NCBI GenBank assembly: GCA_933228895.1 | Contig: OW121858.1 | Coordinates: forward strand, 28,543,859-28,607,858 | Length of the DNA stretch: 64,000 nt | Reading direction: 5' to 3' | Source: Platycnemis pennipes | Taxonomy: Eukaryota > Arthropoda > Insecta > Odonata > Platycnemididae | In this document: positions 24,501 to 35,778 of the stretch, in pieces | Layout: each line of letters begins with the position of its first letter | Numbering within the stretch: the first letter of the stretch is position 1 | The notes under the pieces: generated by a model | The model's database searches: none | Seen by the model: only the letters and a program-made list of their open reading frames with translations | What the model was told of the DNA's origin: nothing | Made by a program: the position numbers and the translations under genes

Positions 24501-27500
24501 ACCTAATATATATTTCCTGGGACAAACCTAATATATATAAATAGCAATATATATTTCCTGGGACATTGTGAACTGGGACAGTGTAAAATGATTCTAATTA
24601 GCTTATCTTGCATATATCTATTAGTTATGATGTTTGTGGTAGAGGCAGGCTTTCACAACATGTGTAACATCAGCATACACTTAATACTTCAATGAATAAT
24701 TTTTGGCATGTACTATCAATAGGAAATCAAGGACCGATAGTACACTTAGTGTTTGCCTCTCCACTCCTGTCCAATCTCACTACTTTGCATCCTTCTCAAT
24801 AATTATAATTTATTTGTCCACGGCTCACATTTTCACGTGACATAAGACAGGTCAAGATGATGTACGTACAATGAAAATACAGTAACCATGCAAACCATAC
24901 ACAAAGCTAATAGTTAAGAATGTCATGTTAGGTACAAGGTGCACAATGCAATCAGGTTGATTAGCCATATTCATTTGCAGAGCAAAACAATTTCTTTTGA
25001 AGGAAACTTTGAACATTATGTTAAAACTAACACGATGATTTTATGATTTTCTCTGATTGGGCAGTTGGTTAAATAGTTTGGTGCCCATTTCTTTAGGACC
25101 AGACCTGGATGCACTAACTCTAAGCCTTCGTATTTCCCTCTGTCAATACTCCTGATGAGCCTGAATCCTTCCTACCCCACATAGTCTATTAAACCATTCT
25201 TTTATTTCAGAGGAGTGTTAAGGTGGAGCAAAGCGAGGAAGAACATAATGTTCGAGAGAATGACCCATTTGTCAGTGATGGTGGTCGTGGCAAAGAACCA
25301 GAGGTATGGTGTATGTCCTATTCATACTCTCACTTATGTTTTGCATCTCCTCACTCTATTCAATCCACTGTCTACTTAGTCTATTTTTCTTACCCCTACC
25401 AAATCTCCCTAATATCCTGATAATTTTGTTGATATTGTGTTAATGGTTGTTACTTTTCAGGCAAGCATTAAGTTGGAGGAAAGTGATGAAGAAGGTGCTC
25501 AGAAGAAAGATGCATTCATCAGTGAGGGTGACCTAAGCAGCAAATCAGAGGTACATATATCTAGCACATGCTTTACTTACAATACACGATATACTCAGGA
25601 TCACTACACACTCTTAAGTTTTGTCAGCACATTGTTGTAATTATTGTTTTGATCAGGTTGATTTTTGTGGCAACATAACTCACTCCTCCTATCTTGAGGG
25701 CTTAGGTTTGAAATAAATACTGTCACACACATTGGCATAATAAATTGATTTTGGCACTCCAATGAACAGAATTATTTTTATATATAGTTGCACAGTAAAA
25801 ATTTTTTTATTGATGTCTTTGATTATATTCTTCTCATGGTTTAACCTTCACAATCATTTTGAGATTATCAGATTAAGCCAAATGGGGCATTATTTAACAG
25901 TATCTGATATACAATCAGCAAACATTATGTTGAAAAGGTAATAACTCCACCTTCTCTTGGTTAAATATCCATTTATTTATCGGAGTCTCAACTTACTCAT
26001 TGTCATAATCCCTCCCATAGTAACATGTGCTCACTGCTTTCAGAGACCAATGAATGACAAATAGCACAAGAAAACTGGAAATGCTTCAACATAGACCAAC
26101 ACATTGAATATTTGAATCAATTACTTTTGGCATGTACAGTAGGATGGATTGGAAAAGTCCATTTAAACCCCATAAGTATGAGAAATAGGGAATAGGCAAT
26201 ATTCCATCAACTTGACAGAACCGAATCTTGGGATTACCACAGTTAATATGTCAATTTTAATTAAATTGGAAGAAATGGTACGAAGGATTTGATGGTGTTA
26301 GCGACTAATGTTGATAGCTTGGGCTTTTATTGTTTTATTCCTGTGTCTGAGAGATAAAGCTGAAATGATTCCTCAACATTCATATGATATTTGGTTGTGT
26401 GAATGTGACCTTATGGGATACATCTCATAAATAGCTTGTAGCTGAACATAGATTAATTTAGAGAAACAGTGAAGAGTAGTTCATAGTAGATGTTCAGGGG
26501 AAGATACCATCATTAGTGAAGATAACCAAAGCAGCTATAGGTACATATGGGACATTCACTACTTCCAATACATGAGATACACAGGTTTACAAGATACCAT
26601 GTTTTGGCAACACATTATAATTATTGTTGGGAAGGTGGTGGGGATTGGTAAGTTAACTTGTGTATATTTTTCATATCATCCATGAAAACTTGGCGATCAG
26701 TCTTGGAAACCTTAAAATGGCCTGGAATCTTTGTTTCCAATTTTATTGGACACTATTATAAATTCATTTCCATCATACTATGATGTGTGGTGCATGAATT
26801 TTACTGTTTATTCTTCATTTGAGCATTGTTTCAATTTCAAATGTCATGATTTGTCGTTCTGAGTGAGGCACATGAAATTATTATTTAATATTGATTATGA
26901 GTCTTGCACAGTTTACTTGAAGGTGTTGATTCTGTTTCTCATTTAAGGTGGGTGATCTGAGCACCCATGGTGTAGATGTTGAGTCTTCTGGAAATGAGCA
27001 AGATGATGGTGGAAGTGGAGTTGTTGAGAAAGGTAAGCATTGAGTGAAGAATGGGGCAGTCACAGAGAAATTGGTATTTTTCAGGTGGGATCTTAGATAG
27101 ATAGATTGTGGATTATAATTTTGGTGGAGTTCCTCTCAAAGACCCTGTAAGGACCTTAGACATTTTGATCCATTGTGTCAGTTATCCTTCTCGGCAATCA
27201 CCCGTTGAGACCAACTGTCTTTCAGATAGCCAAAAGTCCCCACTGAGGATTTTCCTAAATCACCTGGGCTGCGTGAATACCCAGGCAACCTGAGTTGTCA
27301 GCATTTCAAATTTTAAACATTTTAAATTAAGAATTGTCCTAGAATTGACATTTAATATGGACTTGATTGTCAAAAACGACCTTGTAAAGCTGGAAAACAA
27401 AAAAAAACTCTAAACCTGAAAATAAAATTCGGTTACTCCTAAACTGATAATAAAATTTGGTACTCTTGGGTCTTCAAATGCAAAAAATGTAAGATGATAG

Positions 27501-30500
27501 TGTGAACATTTCGAGTTGGTTAATATGGACGTAGCAGTAATTTTCTTGGCCTTCTCCTTGTCTCTCTCCATGTTTCAAAAACCACTGGAATTCGTAAGTA
27601 AAATGTTTTACTTAGGTGGTTCAAGAGTTAGATGTGGATATGGGGTTTAAATCAAGGGTTAACCCTTTCGCGACGGAGCCACATGTTAGAAAATGCTACT
27701 TCCCTCACGAATGCCAAAAATTCGCTTTGCTACGCTAGGATCCTCTCAGGTACCTGTTTCCCTAACTTGGGTCGTGGCCCAGAGGGGTGTCGAACCTTTT
27801 TCTCGGCCACCGGGCCGAGATAATCTTCACCCTTTCCCGCTTCATGACCCCTTAACAGCATGCCGTAGCGGTCAACCATTTGTTTATGCAATCGTTTTGC
27901 TAAAAACATTGTTGCTGCAGCGTCGATATTAATTGTATCGGAAACGAATTAATTTAGTTTTACAGTGCCTTTACAGCTTTTAAACGAAATTCTACCATTA
28001 ATATTAAGCTCTCTAGCAAAAAAATCGTATCAATGGTTAAGCAAATAATTTTGCCGTTTTATGTCACAGTCTTAAATTATTTTGACCACTTTTCAACGAT
28101 AAAATTATTATGAATATAAAAAAGCCTTATTCAGGCATTTGACATCATCAGAGCGCCAATCAAAGAAACGATACTTAGAAATCTTCAGCACGTTAATTGA
28201 TGAGATGTACGGTCTACGGAACCCTTAATTTCGATTCGAAGGACTGCCAGATATCACTATTCTTTAGGCGGAAAGCATTGACCAACGAAAGAAAGTGAAA
28301 TCGTCAGCTGTCATGATTATATTAGACTGAGTAATTACAGGGAAAAATAAACATTGAAACTCACGAAAAATATGGCCATCAACACACATGAAAAAATAGC
28401 ATTCAGTTGTTGAACCTAAAAACATTATAACTTCCTAACTAAATAAAAACATAAAAAATCACTCATAACCAATTAAATAATTAACAAAAATTGTTCGGAG
28501 ATTCTTTTACTCACGAACTACGTTAAAAATAACGGTAGAGCTCCGTTTAAAATTCGCAGTTGTAGAACTAAACATAAGGAATATACTTATAATGCTCAAT
28601 TTTCCAATTAAACAATAACTTCTCAGTTTGTTATTCTACTGCACCTACAAGCAACTGACCGCGGACCCCTGCGGGGATTGGGTCGCGCACAGCAACGAAG
28701 GGTCGGGATAATCCTCTCCCGCGGACCGAGAAAGGGTACCTAAGACGTCCCGAGAAGAGGGCCTTTAAAACACACACCTTTCTGGCCTGCTTGGGGCTAG
28801 CTTAGCGACTACGACTTGTTAACACATCGTTCGTTCGTTTGCGTAGAAAAATTGACGCCGTTTTAACACGTCCTTCGTAGCGAAAGGGTTAAGAGAGATA
28901 TGAGTCAAGGACTCTCAGAAAAGATAATAATAATAATCTATTTCCAGCCTGAGGGGCATAGATAAAGGGGGGCGAGGGAGTTGAACAAGAAATACTAATA
29001 TAAAATAAGGATATAAATGAATAACCAGTAACTCTGTAAATCTTTATTTGTCGCTTATTCTATATTATGCAAGAGCAAGGTTTCCTGCAATAGCTTAAGG
29101 ATGACCAATTATGGTTATGTGGACAACAATACCCATAAAAAACCAACGGAATTCACTAATATATATTGTTATACTTCATTGAAGACTGAACCTCCCCCCC
29201 CCCCACTCGCAGAGAAAAAAATTTCTCTGGTCAGCCTAAGAAGCATGGCAGTAAAGTAGAATGTGAGAGAGTGCGATGCAAAGATATGTTGGAAAAACAG
29301 TATTTTTTTTAATGGGTGATGTTTGTGGATGGAACATTAAATAAGTAATCAGTTTAATGCTGCATGTCATTACTGAAGTTAGAAATTATTGTAAGTGAGA
29401 AAAAGCAGGAAATGAAAAGGTGTCATAGTTTACATGAAATTATTGGAAATAAGCCTATGTAAAGAGAGAACTACCCTAAATTAGGAATTAAATTATTTAG
29501 ACTATGTAAAATCCCTTATTACCTGAAAAGTAAATGAAACGCTGGTTAGAGTACCTTTTAGCATGGCATAACACTTCTGTGTTTGTGGAGAGATTTAATA
29601 CATCCTTATTCTCAATAACATTTTCTAGGCCGAGAAGCTGTCTCCGAGCAAGATGCTGTGTCCAGTATGGCACCACACCCAGTCGTGGTGGAAGAGTTGG
29701 ATACAGTTTCAAACCCTGCTAGTTCAACGGTAGGGATGAATGTTTCGAGGAGGCGAACTGAAACTGCAAGAAGAGGATCAGGTCGAGGCAGAAATAGGGG
29801 TCGGGATAGTAGTATTTCATGTTTTCGTCGTCGAAAAGTGAGGGAGAAATTCATATGTGTTGAATGTGGGGCTTCGTTCTTCTCCAAGCTGACCCTGTCG
29901 ACCCACATCAAGGCTCACCAGAGCAGGAACGCGGACACGTGTGCTGTCAACGGTGGAGGACAGGGTCAAGAAAATGAGCATGGCACCAATTTTTCCCGCC
30001 CCAATCATGAAGAGCTGTTCGGCACGTGTTCAGACTTCGACCAAGAGGGGTTCATCTGCGATCATTGCGGGAAGGCTTGTTCTCGAAAGGTCCAACTGAT
30101 AAGTCACATATGTTCCGTCCACCTTAAGGCATGTGTGGTGGTGAGCATGGCCCCAAGAAAGACATTCAGCAGCCAAAGAAGATCCCCTATATTCACCAGA
30201 AAATCCAAGGAGAAGAGGAAGAATACGTTCATTTGTGATTGCTGCGGTAAGGTTTTCGTCTCAAAGCAAGGTCTGATGGTGCACATCGACTCGGTCCACC
30301 TGGGACTGAAGCCCTTCCATTGCTCAATATGTTCCCAGAGCTTCTCAAGAAAGGAAAACCTCAAGAACCATGTAATCTCAGTACACATTGGGGAGAGGCG
30401 TTACAAATGTGAGGAATGCGGTTGGGCTTCCAAGACAGGTGAGCATCTTAGGGTTCACATGCAGACGCACTTGGAGAAGCGCCCTTTCCCCTGCACCCTC

Positions 30501-31082
30501 TGCCCGAGATCATTCCTGGTCAAGTACCAACTCTGGTCTCACATGGAGTTTCACACTGGGCGAAATTACACCTGTGAGGTGTGTGGGAAACAGTTCAAGG
30601 AGGAACGTCTACTTAAATGTCACCTACGGAGTCATTCACAGGAGAGATTCTTCAAGTGTGAGCTGTGTTCGAAAGCTTTCAAGACAAATTCGGATCTGAA
30701 AAAGCATTCGCTGGTGCATTCACGCCTGCGAAGGTATACCTGTGGACAATGCGGGAAAAAATTCATCCGGAATGAGCACCTGAGAGGTCACATGAGGACC
30801 CACGACGGAAAGAGGCCATTTGAGTGTGAGGTGTGCCACAAGAAGTTCGCCCAGAGTGGGCACCTGACCAGACACATGAGGACCCACAACGGAATGAGGC
30901 CATTTCAGTGTCAGCTGTGCCACAAGAAGTTCTCCGAGAGTGGGAACCTAAAGAAGCACATGGCTCGGCACAAAGATGGAAGTCACGAATGTCAGCAATG
31001 TCGAAAACTATTCAAGACCAAATCGGAAACCAGGAGGCACGTGGAGAGGCACTGCTCGAAAAAGGCATTCAAGTGTGAGTAG
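18108..31082 (+). CDS. Gene B: ZAD-C2H2 zinc-finger protein, C-terminus truncated by TAG
   Basis: Predicted exons: 18108-18248, 18415-18585, 20436-20561, 25211-25303, 25461-25550, 26948-27032 and 29629-31082. They total 2160 bp, which is 719 residues plus a stop, with every phase closing. ZAD (CRLC, CSIC) is followed by acidic linkers, a basic GRGRNRGR stretch near residues 284-294 and 12 C2H2 fingers from about residue 310. Presumed sequence-specific nuclear regulator; function unknown. Two in-frame ATGs (18108, 18123) exist, the second being the one conserved in genes A and C. The stop interrupts a 13th finger. Gene A is its inverted paralogue 5.9 kb away. It may be a working truncated protein or an early pseudogene. 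Confidence 0.82.
18990..19540 (-). mobile_element. LINE (non-LTR retrotransposon) 3' coding fragment
   Basis: On the minus strand 19354-19136 reads VEKKRVEAFEMRCYKRMMKI..DRVSNEEVLRRVGEKRNLL..RRRNNLIGLIVRHD. This is the C-terminal tail that follows the reverse transcriptase domain in many insect LINEs. Flanking sequence fits the same reading with breaks. Only the 3' part is present, in intron 2 of gene B, opposite strand. Confidence 0.75.
20436..20561 (+). CDS. Gene B linker exon, type 1
   Basis: 42 codons (ITVKPEDDGSNWDPLVLDSH...), acceptor CCCCACAG, donor GTGAGT. Single copy here; duplicated in gene A. Confidence 0.72.
21096..22735. mobile_element. Element with CAGGGTTTAT ends
   Basis: Left end CAGGGTTTATACGAACCTGG and right end AATAAACCCTG are inverted. 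Subterminal CCTGGAAAAGTCAGGGAAA motifs occur at both sides (21114-21200 and 22655-22715). CTACT borders both ends. The TA-flanked MITE at 21363 is inserted inside it. Superfamily uncertain, perhaps hAT-like. Confidence 0.5.
21363..22195. mobile_element. TA-flanked 833 bp MITE, copy 1
   Basis: Ends GGGTAGTTTCC and GGAAACTACCC, flanked by TA. Nearly identical along its length to 37878-38706. TA targets fit the Tc1/mariner superfamily. No coding capacity. Confidence 0.75.
22800..23035. repeat. Dispersed repeat, copy 2
   Basis: Partner of 4140-4380. Confidence 0.55.
23160..23460. repeat. Fold-back repeat related to 7431-7690
   Basis: Inverted arms AGATGCCATCGTCAGGTCC (about 23246) and GGACCTGAAGATGCCATCT (about 23344). 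Same family as 7431-7690. Confidence 0.6.
23725..24470 (-). pseudogene. Second piggyBac-family transposase relic
   Basis: Reading the minus strand from about 24470: SNDKLEAISSIYDQFVDNC, YSPGSNITVDE (first catalytic Asp), KPVHYGIKIWAF, NRVVNNLVQPYYRTW, VTCDNFLISIPL, YAPKR, HYNRTKGAVD (third catalytic block) and WLFRVFMEITDMAALNS. These are the conserved blocks of a PGBD-type transposase in the right order, mostly in one frame but with several stops and no N-terminus. It differs clearly from the copy at 9375-11380. Confidence 0.85.
24470..25205. other. Gene B intron, unassigned
   Basis: Contains a short direct repeat (AATATATATTTCCTGGGACA at about 24500 and 24545) and otherwise nothing recognised. 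Confidence 0.4.
25211..25303 (+). CDS. Gene B linker exon, type 2 copy 1
   Basis: 31 codons (RSVKVEQSEEEHNVRENDPF...), acceptor TTTATTTCAG, donor GTATGG. Same length as the gene A exon 3677-3585 and the probable ancestor of the next exon. Confidence 0.74.
25461..25550 (+). CDS. Gene B linker exon, type 2 copy 2
   Basis: 30 codons (ASIKLEESDEEGAQKKDAFI...), acceptor ACTTTTCAG, donor GTACAT. A tandem duplicate of 25211-25303, only 157 bp downstream. The frame is preserved whether it is included or skipped. Confidence 0.74.
26441..26540 (+). pseudogene. Decayed third copy of the gene B type 2 linker exon
   Basis: The sequence aligns over about 90 bp with exon 25461-25550, including the run around GATGTTCAGGGGAAGATACC and the donor GTACATAT, and the following intron also matches (CATTCACTACTTCCAATACA). 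The acceptor is lost and in-frame stops are present, so it should not be spliced in. Confidence 0.6.
26948..27032 (+). CDS. Gene B linker exon, type 3
   Basis: 85 bp encoding VGDLSTHGVDVESSGNEQDD and more; acceptor CTCATTTAAG, donor GTAAGC. Length and phase equal gene A exon 2714-2630. Confidence 0.74.
27663..28888. mobile_element. TTAA-flanked 1.2 kb element, CCCTTTCGC family
   Basis: TTAA at 27659-27662 and 28889-28892. Ends are CCCTTTCGCGACG and CGTAGCGAAAGGG. Subterminal regions carry matching GATAATC/CGAGA motifs. No transposase; a non-autonomous piggyBac-like element in the last intron of gene B. Confidence 0.75.
28893..29628. other. Remainder of gene B last intron
   Basis: AT-rich with a C9 homopolymer near 29193. 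Nothing else recognised before the finger exon acceptor. Confidence 0.5.
29629..31082 (+). CDS. Gene B C2H2 zinc-finger exon
   Basis: Starts after TTTTCTAG. A proline/serine and Arg/Gly-rich lead is followed by 12 C2H2 fingers; these include FICVECGASF, FICDHCGKAC, FICDCCGKVF, FHCSICSQSF, YKCEECGWAS, FPCTLCPRSF, YTCEVCGKQF, FKCELCSKAF, YTCGQCGKKF, FECEVCHKKF and FQCQLCHKKF. The last fingers carry the classic H-x5-RPF linkers. The frame ends FKCE-TAG (31080-31082), inside a 13th finger. Confidence 0.93.
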
Positions 31083-31200
31083 TGCTCGAAGACGATCCGA
31101 TCAAAGTACGCTCTTAGGAGACACGTCGCTACACCAATTGGTAAGATGTTATAAGTCACTGGGGTATGTACTATGCGGTATGTGGCCAAGGACAATCTGA
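31083..31200 (+). pseudogene. Remnant of the gene B C-terminal fingers behind the stop
   Basis: Directly after TAG, the same frame reads CSKTIRSKYALRRHVAT, the rest of a C2H2 unit matching FKCEACSKTF.. of gene A, then a TAA at 31152-31154. A further fragment MRYVAKDNLKVHRK follows in another frame. These are untranslated leftovers if the TAG is real. Confidence 0.7.
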
Positions 31201-32042
31201 AAGTGCATCGCAAGTTCTTAGATGAAGTAATTTTTTGTGTCGTAGAGAGTAGGTTGACCACAAATTACCTCTCAAGTAGTATCGTGAGAAGCACCTGAAG
31301 AGGGCTGACGTAAATTGATAGGGTGTGGATGGATTGGTAGTATGAGAGGGAGATAAGGTGTGAAAAAATTCTGTCACTGTTTTATCCTGTCTAAGAAGGT
31401 GAACTAAGGGGCATCCATAAATTTCGTTGTGCAAATCAAGAGTATATTGGGCGGGTCAGTTGTTATGTATGATTATTGACGCAGACGGGCAGTCAAGCCT
31501 TCTGTAGTATTGGAGAAATTACAATTAAAGAATCCGCCTATGAATTCAGTGCTTGTTATTATATTGATAAAATAATTTATATTTTTGAGGAGTAAATATC
31601 ATACGTTTAAAATTCTACTTAATCCATCGAAAAATCCATTTTTACACCTTATTTGGATGACTGAATCCAATAATTTCTCAGAATCATAATAAATTGACCT
31701 CATAAATATTGTGACATCAAATATGAAATGTTGAATGTATCTTAAGCTATAATCCTCTCACGGAAGGTGCTGTGTGTGTTGCTTTTTCACTTTTTATGCC
31801 ATGAACAATTACTTGTCCCTAGCATTGCAAATTTGGCTGTGTTTTATATATCAGGTTGATCAATTGATTTCATTATGCCGAATATGACAGATTGCTAAAT
31901 ATTCTAAAGTCAAATATAGAATCCAACACGTATGTATTTTCCCAATTAAATTTATTTGGTACTGCTAGTTTCAACGCATAGGCCTCATCTTCGGTTACAA
32001 GTAAAAATGTCTGTGTCTCTGGTATATATTTACCTGAATACC
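31201..32042. other. 3' flank of gene B
   Basis: Presumed 3' UTR and intergenic DNA. ATTAAA at 31524 and AATAAA at 31688 are possible polyadenylation signals. From 31918 a short stretch (CGCATAGGCCTCATCTTCGG) looks like a MITE relic. Confidence 0.35.
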
Positions 32043-32043
32043 C

Positions 32044-33305
32044 TACCCAGTCAACACGTAGGAGTCCTAAATGAGCTCATAAAGAGGTCTTAGGAATTTA
32101 TAGGAGTCTTACAAGACACTCTTAAAGATCTCACGACGAGATCTTAATGAGGTCAGATGCAACACTATATGAGTCTTTTACGAGGTCCTTTAAGAGCCTC
32201 CTAAAGAGCTCCCCTACGAGGTCCTAAAAGAATCATAAATATCTCCTACATGAGGTCCTATCATCGCGGTTTTTCCTGATCGGAGAGCGTGGCGCTACCT
32301 AGCGTATAATTTACTAACTACGTACAATTAGATACTTTGAAGCACCGCCGCTAGATATTACTACTTTCGCACCCGAGGGTCCAACAAAACAGTCCAATCC
32401 CAGGAAAAACGGTTCGAAACAAAGCCAGATTAGTAGAGTGTACCAAAGCAGGTATGGTGGTAATGTATTTTTTAGGAATCCGTAGGAATACCTGCCAAAG
32501 AAGGATAATCCAAATAAATTTCACGATTCCGTGAGGGGTTCAAAAGCAGGGCGAGAGCTAAATGAGTCACGTAAATACATTTCACTGCGAACTAAAAGTT
32601 ATTAAACAGTTTATAAAAAAAAAGGCAAAAGGAATGTATACAAATCAAATTTACCTTGAAATTCAGGACGATGTCCGTGCACGCAAACGCCGTACGGCCA
32701 CGTATCCACACAGTCCACCAATTTTGAAACCATACGTAGAAAAATTGGGTAAGTAACACGATGGATAAAATTCAGGCAGGATCAAATAAATCAGCATATC
32801 CAAAGAAAGTCCGAAGGAAGCATGGTCAATGTATATATAACTGTGCGGGTAGTCCAAACGGTGCGATGGTCGTAAACGGGAAATTGAGGTCCCAAGTATG
32901 CGCGAAGTCAGTAAAGTTTTCCGTCAGGGTACTCCAATCAGGTGCAGAGGTCAAAATAGGAGAGCAAATTCCAAAGGAAGCTGAGGTAAAAATATATCGA
33001 AAAGCCGAATCACAAAAAACACACCAAATCACATGAGGAAACTCGCACCAACTGCCAACTGAATGTGTCGTTTCCGTGGTCTACCAGCAGGTGCCTCTGA
33101 AACGAGGCCATATGAGCCGTGGAAGACCTCTTGAAGATCTCCTACAGTCGAGTCGAAAAGAGGTCACGTAGCACGACTTACGAAGACCTCATACTGACGA
33201 GTTGAAAAAGAGGTCATACAGATCGAAACGCGGAGACTTCCTAAAATCGAGTCGAAAAGAGGTCTCACGTATGACCTCTTATACGACTCCTGTGTTGCCT
33301 GGGTA
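32044..33305. mobile_element. Unclassified element with GAGGTC-rich termini
   Basis: Ends TACCCAGTCAACAC..GGAGTC and the inverted GACTCC.GTGTTGCCTGGGTA. The first 230 bp and last 200 bp contain many degenerate GAGGTC/GAGTC/GAGATC motifs at 20-30 bp spacing. Two small frames inside (32562-32756, 32761-33036) match no family I recognise. No target duplication is clear. Confidence 0.6.
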
Positions 33306-33349
33306 AAGAAGCGGGGTTAGGAGGGGGTGAGGGTTAAAGGCTGATGCCG

Positions 33350-34368
33350 GGTCTACACTAGCGCTTTAAAGTCCACTTTAAGGTGGCTCCACCGAATTAT
33401 GAAGTAGATGTCATTTTTGTGAAAATGTCAGAATACATCATTTTTTGCCCCTTCTATCGATTGGCAACAAAATAATTTGGCCTTACCATAATATATTTGA
33501 AGAAAAAAGACACTGAAAATCAGATATTTTATACGTGGCTATACGGCAGAGCATGACTCTTGCAGTAATATTTGCAGATTAATAATGTAAGAAGAAATGT
33601 CGTTTTGACGAAAAACTAATATAAGATGCGTGATTTTACGTAGAAATTAGCATTGTAAAAAAGTGCTTGCCTTACCACACTTGTTTAATTGATATTAATA
33701 AATGTTTGCTCGAAAAAAAGCAGAAAAGTCTTAGTTACGTGAAAGTGGCGCTACAGTATGTTGTTATCATTGGCAACGATACTTGTGACGGAACGTGCTT
33801 ACAAGCTTATTTACGGTCTTAATTACGGAATATACCTTACCAAGATCCTTCGTATATTTTTACGTAATTTAAATATTTTATTGGTTATTGATATGGTGTA
33901 ATTAATATCAATGCTTCCAAATGGTAGCAGCGTCATTGTTGCCAAACAATTTTCAAAAATACGAATATTAATAAAATTCAAAACAAAGAGTTGTATTTGC
34001 AAGGGAGTAGTTTTAAACTAAGTAAGAAAATATTTAACCTATTTTAGAATACGTATTAGCGGAATTGAGCATGTATCCTCACTTTGTAAATTAAACGTGG
34101 CAACAACACGTCAGTCATTTTCCGAAGTCAAAATGAGTTAAAAGAGCTTGTAAAAAATAGATTGTGACTACAACTCGCTATAAGATAGCATACTCATACA
34201 ATTATTATGCATGCGTTATGGCCCTTTAGATGATTTTCCATAAAGGTGTTTTTCTGGATCGGTATTTATTCATTAAATAACATAGCTCTTTTACGGGATA
34301 TTGAATCGCGGAGTCACGGTGGAACCTCCTTAAGTGACTAGTCACTTTAAAGCGATAATGTAGGTGTC
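33350..34368. mobile_element. Short palindromic MITE split by an insertion
   Basis: GTCTACACTAGCGCTTTAAAG on the left and CTTTAAAGCGATAATGTAGG on the right are inverted. Without the TTAA element inside, they form a palindrome of about 70 bp. Confidence 0.55.
33382..34329. mobile_element. TTAA-flanked 948 bp element, GGTGGCT family, copy 1
   Basis: TTAA at 33378-33381 and 34330-34333; ends GGTGGCTCCACCG and CGGTGGAACCTCC. No coding capacity. Inserted in the palindromic MITE 33350-34368. Confidence 0.65.
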
Positions 34369-34806
34369 AGCAGCTTACTTAAAGTCCACCTCCACTTAAG
34401 TTGACCAATATCCCCTATTTAAAGTGAGCGTAGTCAGTTGTTACCCGTTAATATGTCGTCAAGCGCAAAGAGTGACTTTAAGAAATCAAGTCGTGGTATA
34501 CTAAATGAAATAGATGCATATAGATACAAATTTATTAAATGTACACACTCCCTTAGTCTAGTCGACTTGAGAGCCTATAGACATGATCATGTCTATACAA
34601 ACGTATGTTTATGAGTTAAGTAGTCAGTGAGCAAATTGTCACCCTGCGGAAAATTTCCAGTTAAAACGAGATGAATGCAGTTGTACTTGAAATGGGATCA
34701 ACTTGCATTTACGAGTTCTGAACTCGTGACAACTGTTTCCAACTCGCTTATCCCGTGGACTTACACTACCCGCAGCTCAATTACACCTCCAATGAACTTC
34801 GATTAA

Positions 34807-35774
34807 GGTGGCTGGTTCGGTAATCGTGAGTCGTTGAGAACTAGTGCTCAATTCATTTCAATGGCACTAAAAAATTGCTTGGAAACGATTAAATTACTTA
34901 ACATTTTAACCGGATGCCTCAAATTATCACGTCATATTGAAACATTGCCCTTTTGAATTTAAAAATTGACATTAAACATAACATAAAACTTGACTTGATT
35001 CTGTTTCTAGGCATCCTGAACGTTGTCACTCTGTGCATATCCTTTGACCTTGGAGTAGTTTGTTTTAATATATGGATTGAAAAAGAACGTAATTTTGTGC
35101 TATGGGTATTCACATATTTTGTAGTAAGGAAATAATTTTGATTAAACGTTTAAACATTTTTAACATTTCTTTAAACCATTTATTTAATCTCTCTTTTTTA
35201 CTCAGCAACAACGCACATCCTGAAATTCGGCACTGCTGTTGTGTAGGCCATTGTTTCTGTGTTTCAGCGGTCGTAACGGCAGGTGTACTATTGTTATATT
35301 CTCAAGAACTTTGTCAAGGAGACTACATTGTAATATTCGTGGACTTTGTAGTGTGATTTGTTGTGGTTTCTCGCGCGTTCGCTTTCCCTCGTCTGATTCG
35401 ACGTTGCCAAATGCACCACAAAACTTCGCGCGCGATATTTGAAAATTTAAGGAATATTTTATTTCATTCGTATATACAGAGGAAATAAGTTGATAACACT
35501 GGTTGATTTTCTCTGAATAAAACTTCTCGGCTAATATCCACATCATTTCAGTTTTTGGTGAAAACCTGTGTGGTAGAAACGTAAATAATACATCATTGAC
35601 CCTCGCGAAGCGGGGTGCGCCATAAGGCCCCATGTTAAAAAAACCTTAAATATCTCAAGAACTACATCGATAACTCCAAATTTTTTCCCCTTTGAATTAT
35701 AGACCATAATTAAAGGAACAAATATTGCAATTATGAAGAAAATCTACACACCTGTAAATTTCGAACCAGCCACC
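34807..35774. mobile_element. TTAA-flanked 968 bp element, GGTGGCT family, copy 2
   Basis: TTAA at 34803-34806 and 35775-35778; ends GGTGGCTGGTTCG and CGAACCAGCCACC are perfect inverted repeats. Internal sequence differs from copy 1; no transposase. Confidence 0.7.
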
Positions 35775-35778
35775 TTAA

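Noticed and set aside
30388..31434. Frames of 67-103 codons on both strands over the gene B finger exon
   Set aside because: Overlap the clear C2H2 frame and lack any motif.
35202..35633. 143-codon minus-strand frame
   Set aside because: Lies inside a TTAA-flanked non-autonomous element and resembles no family.
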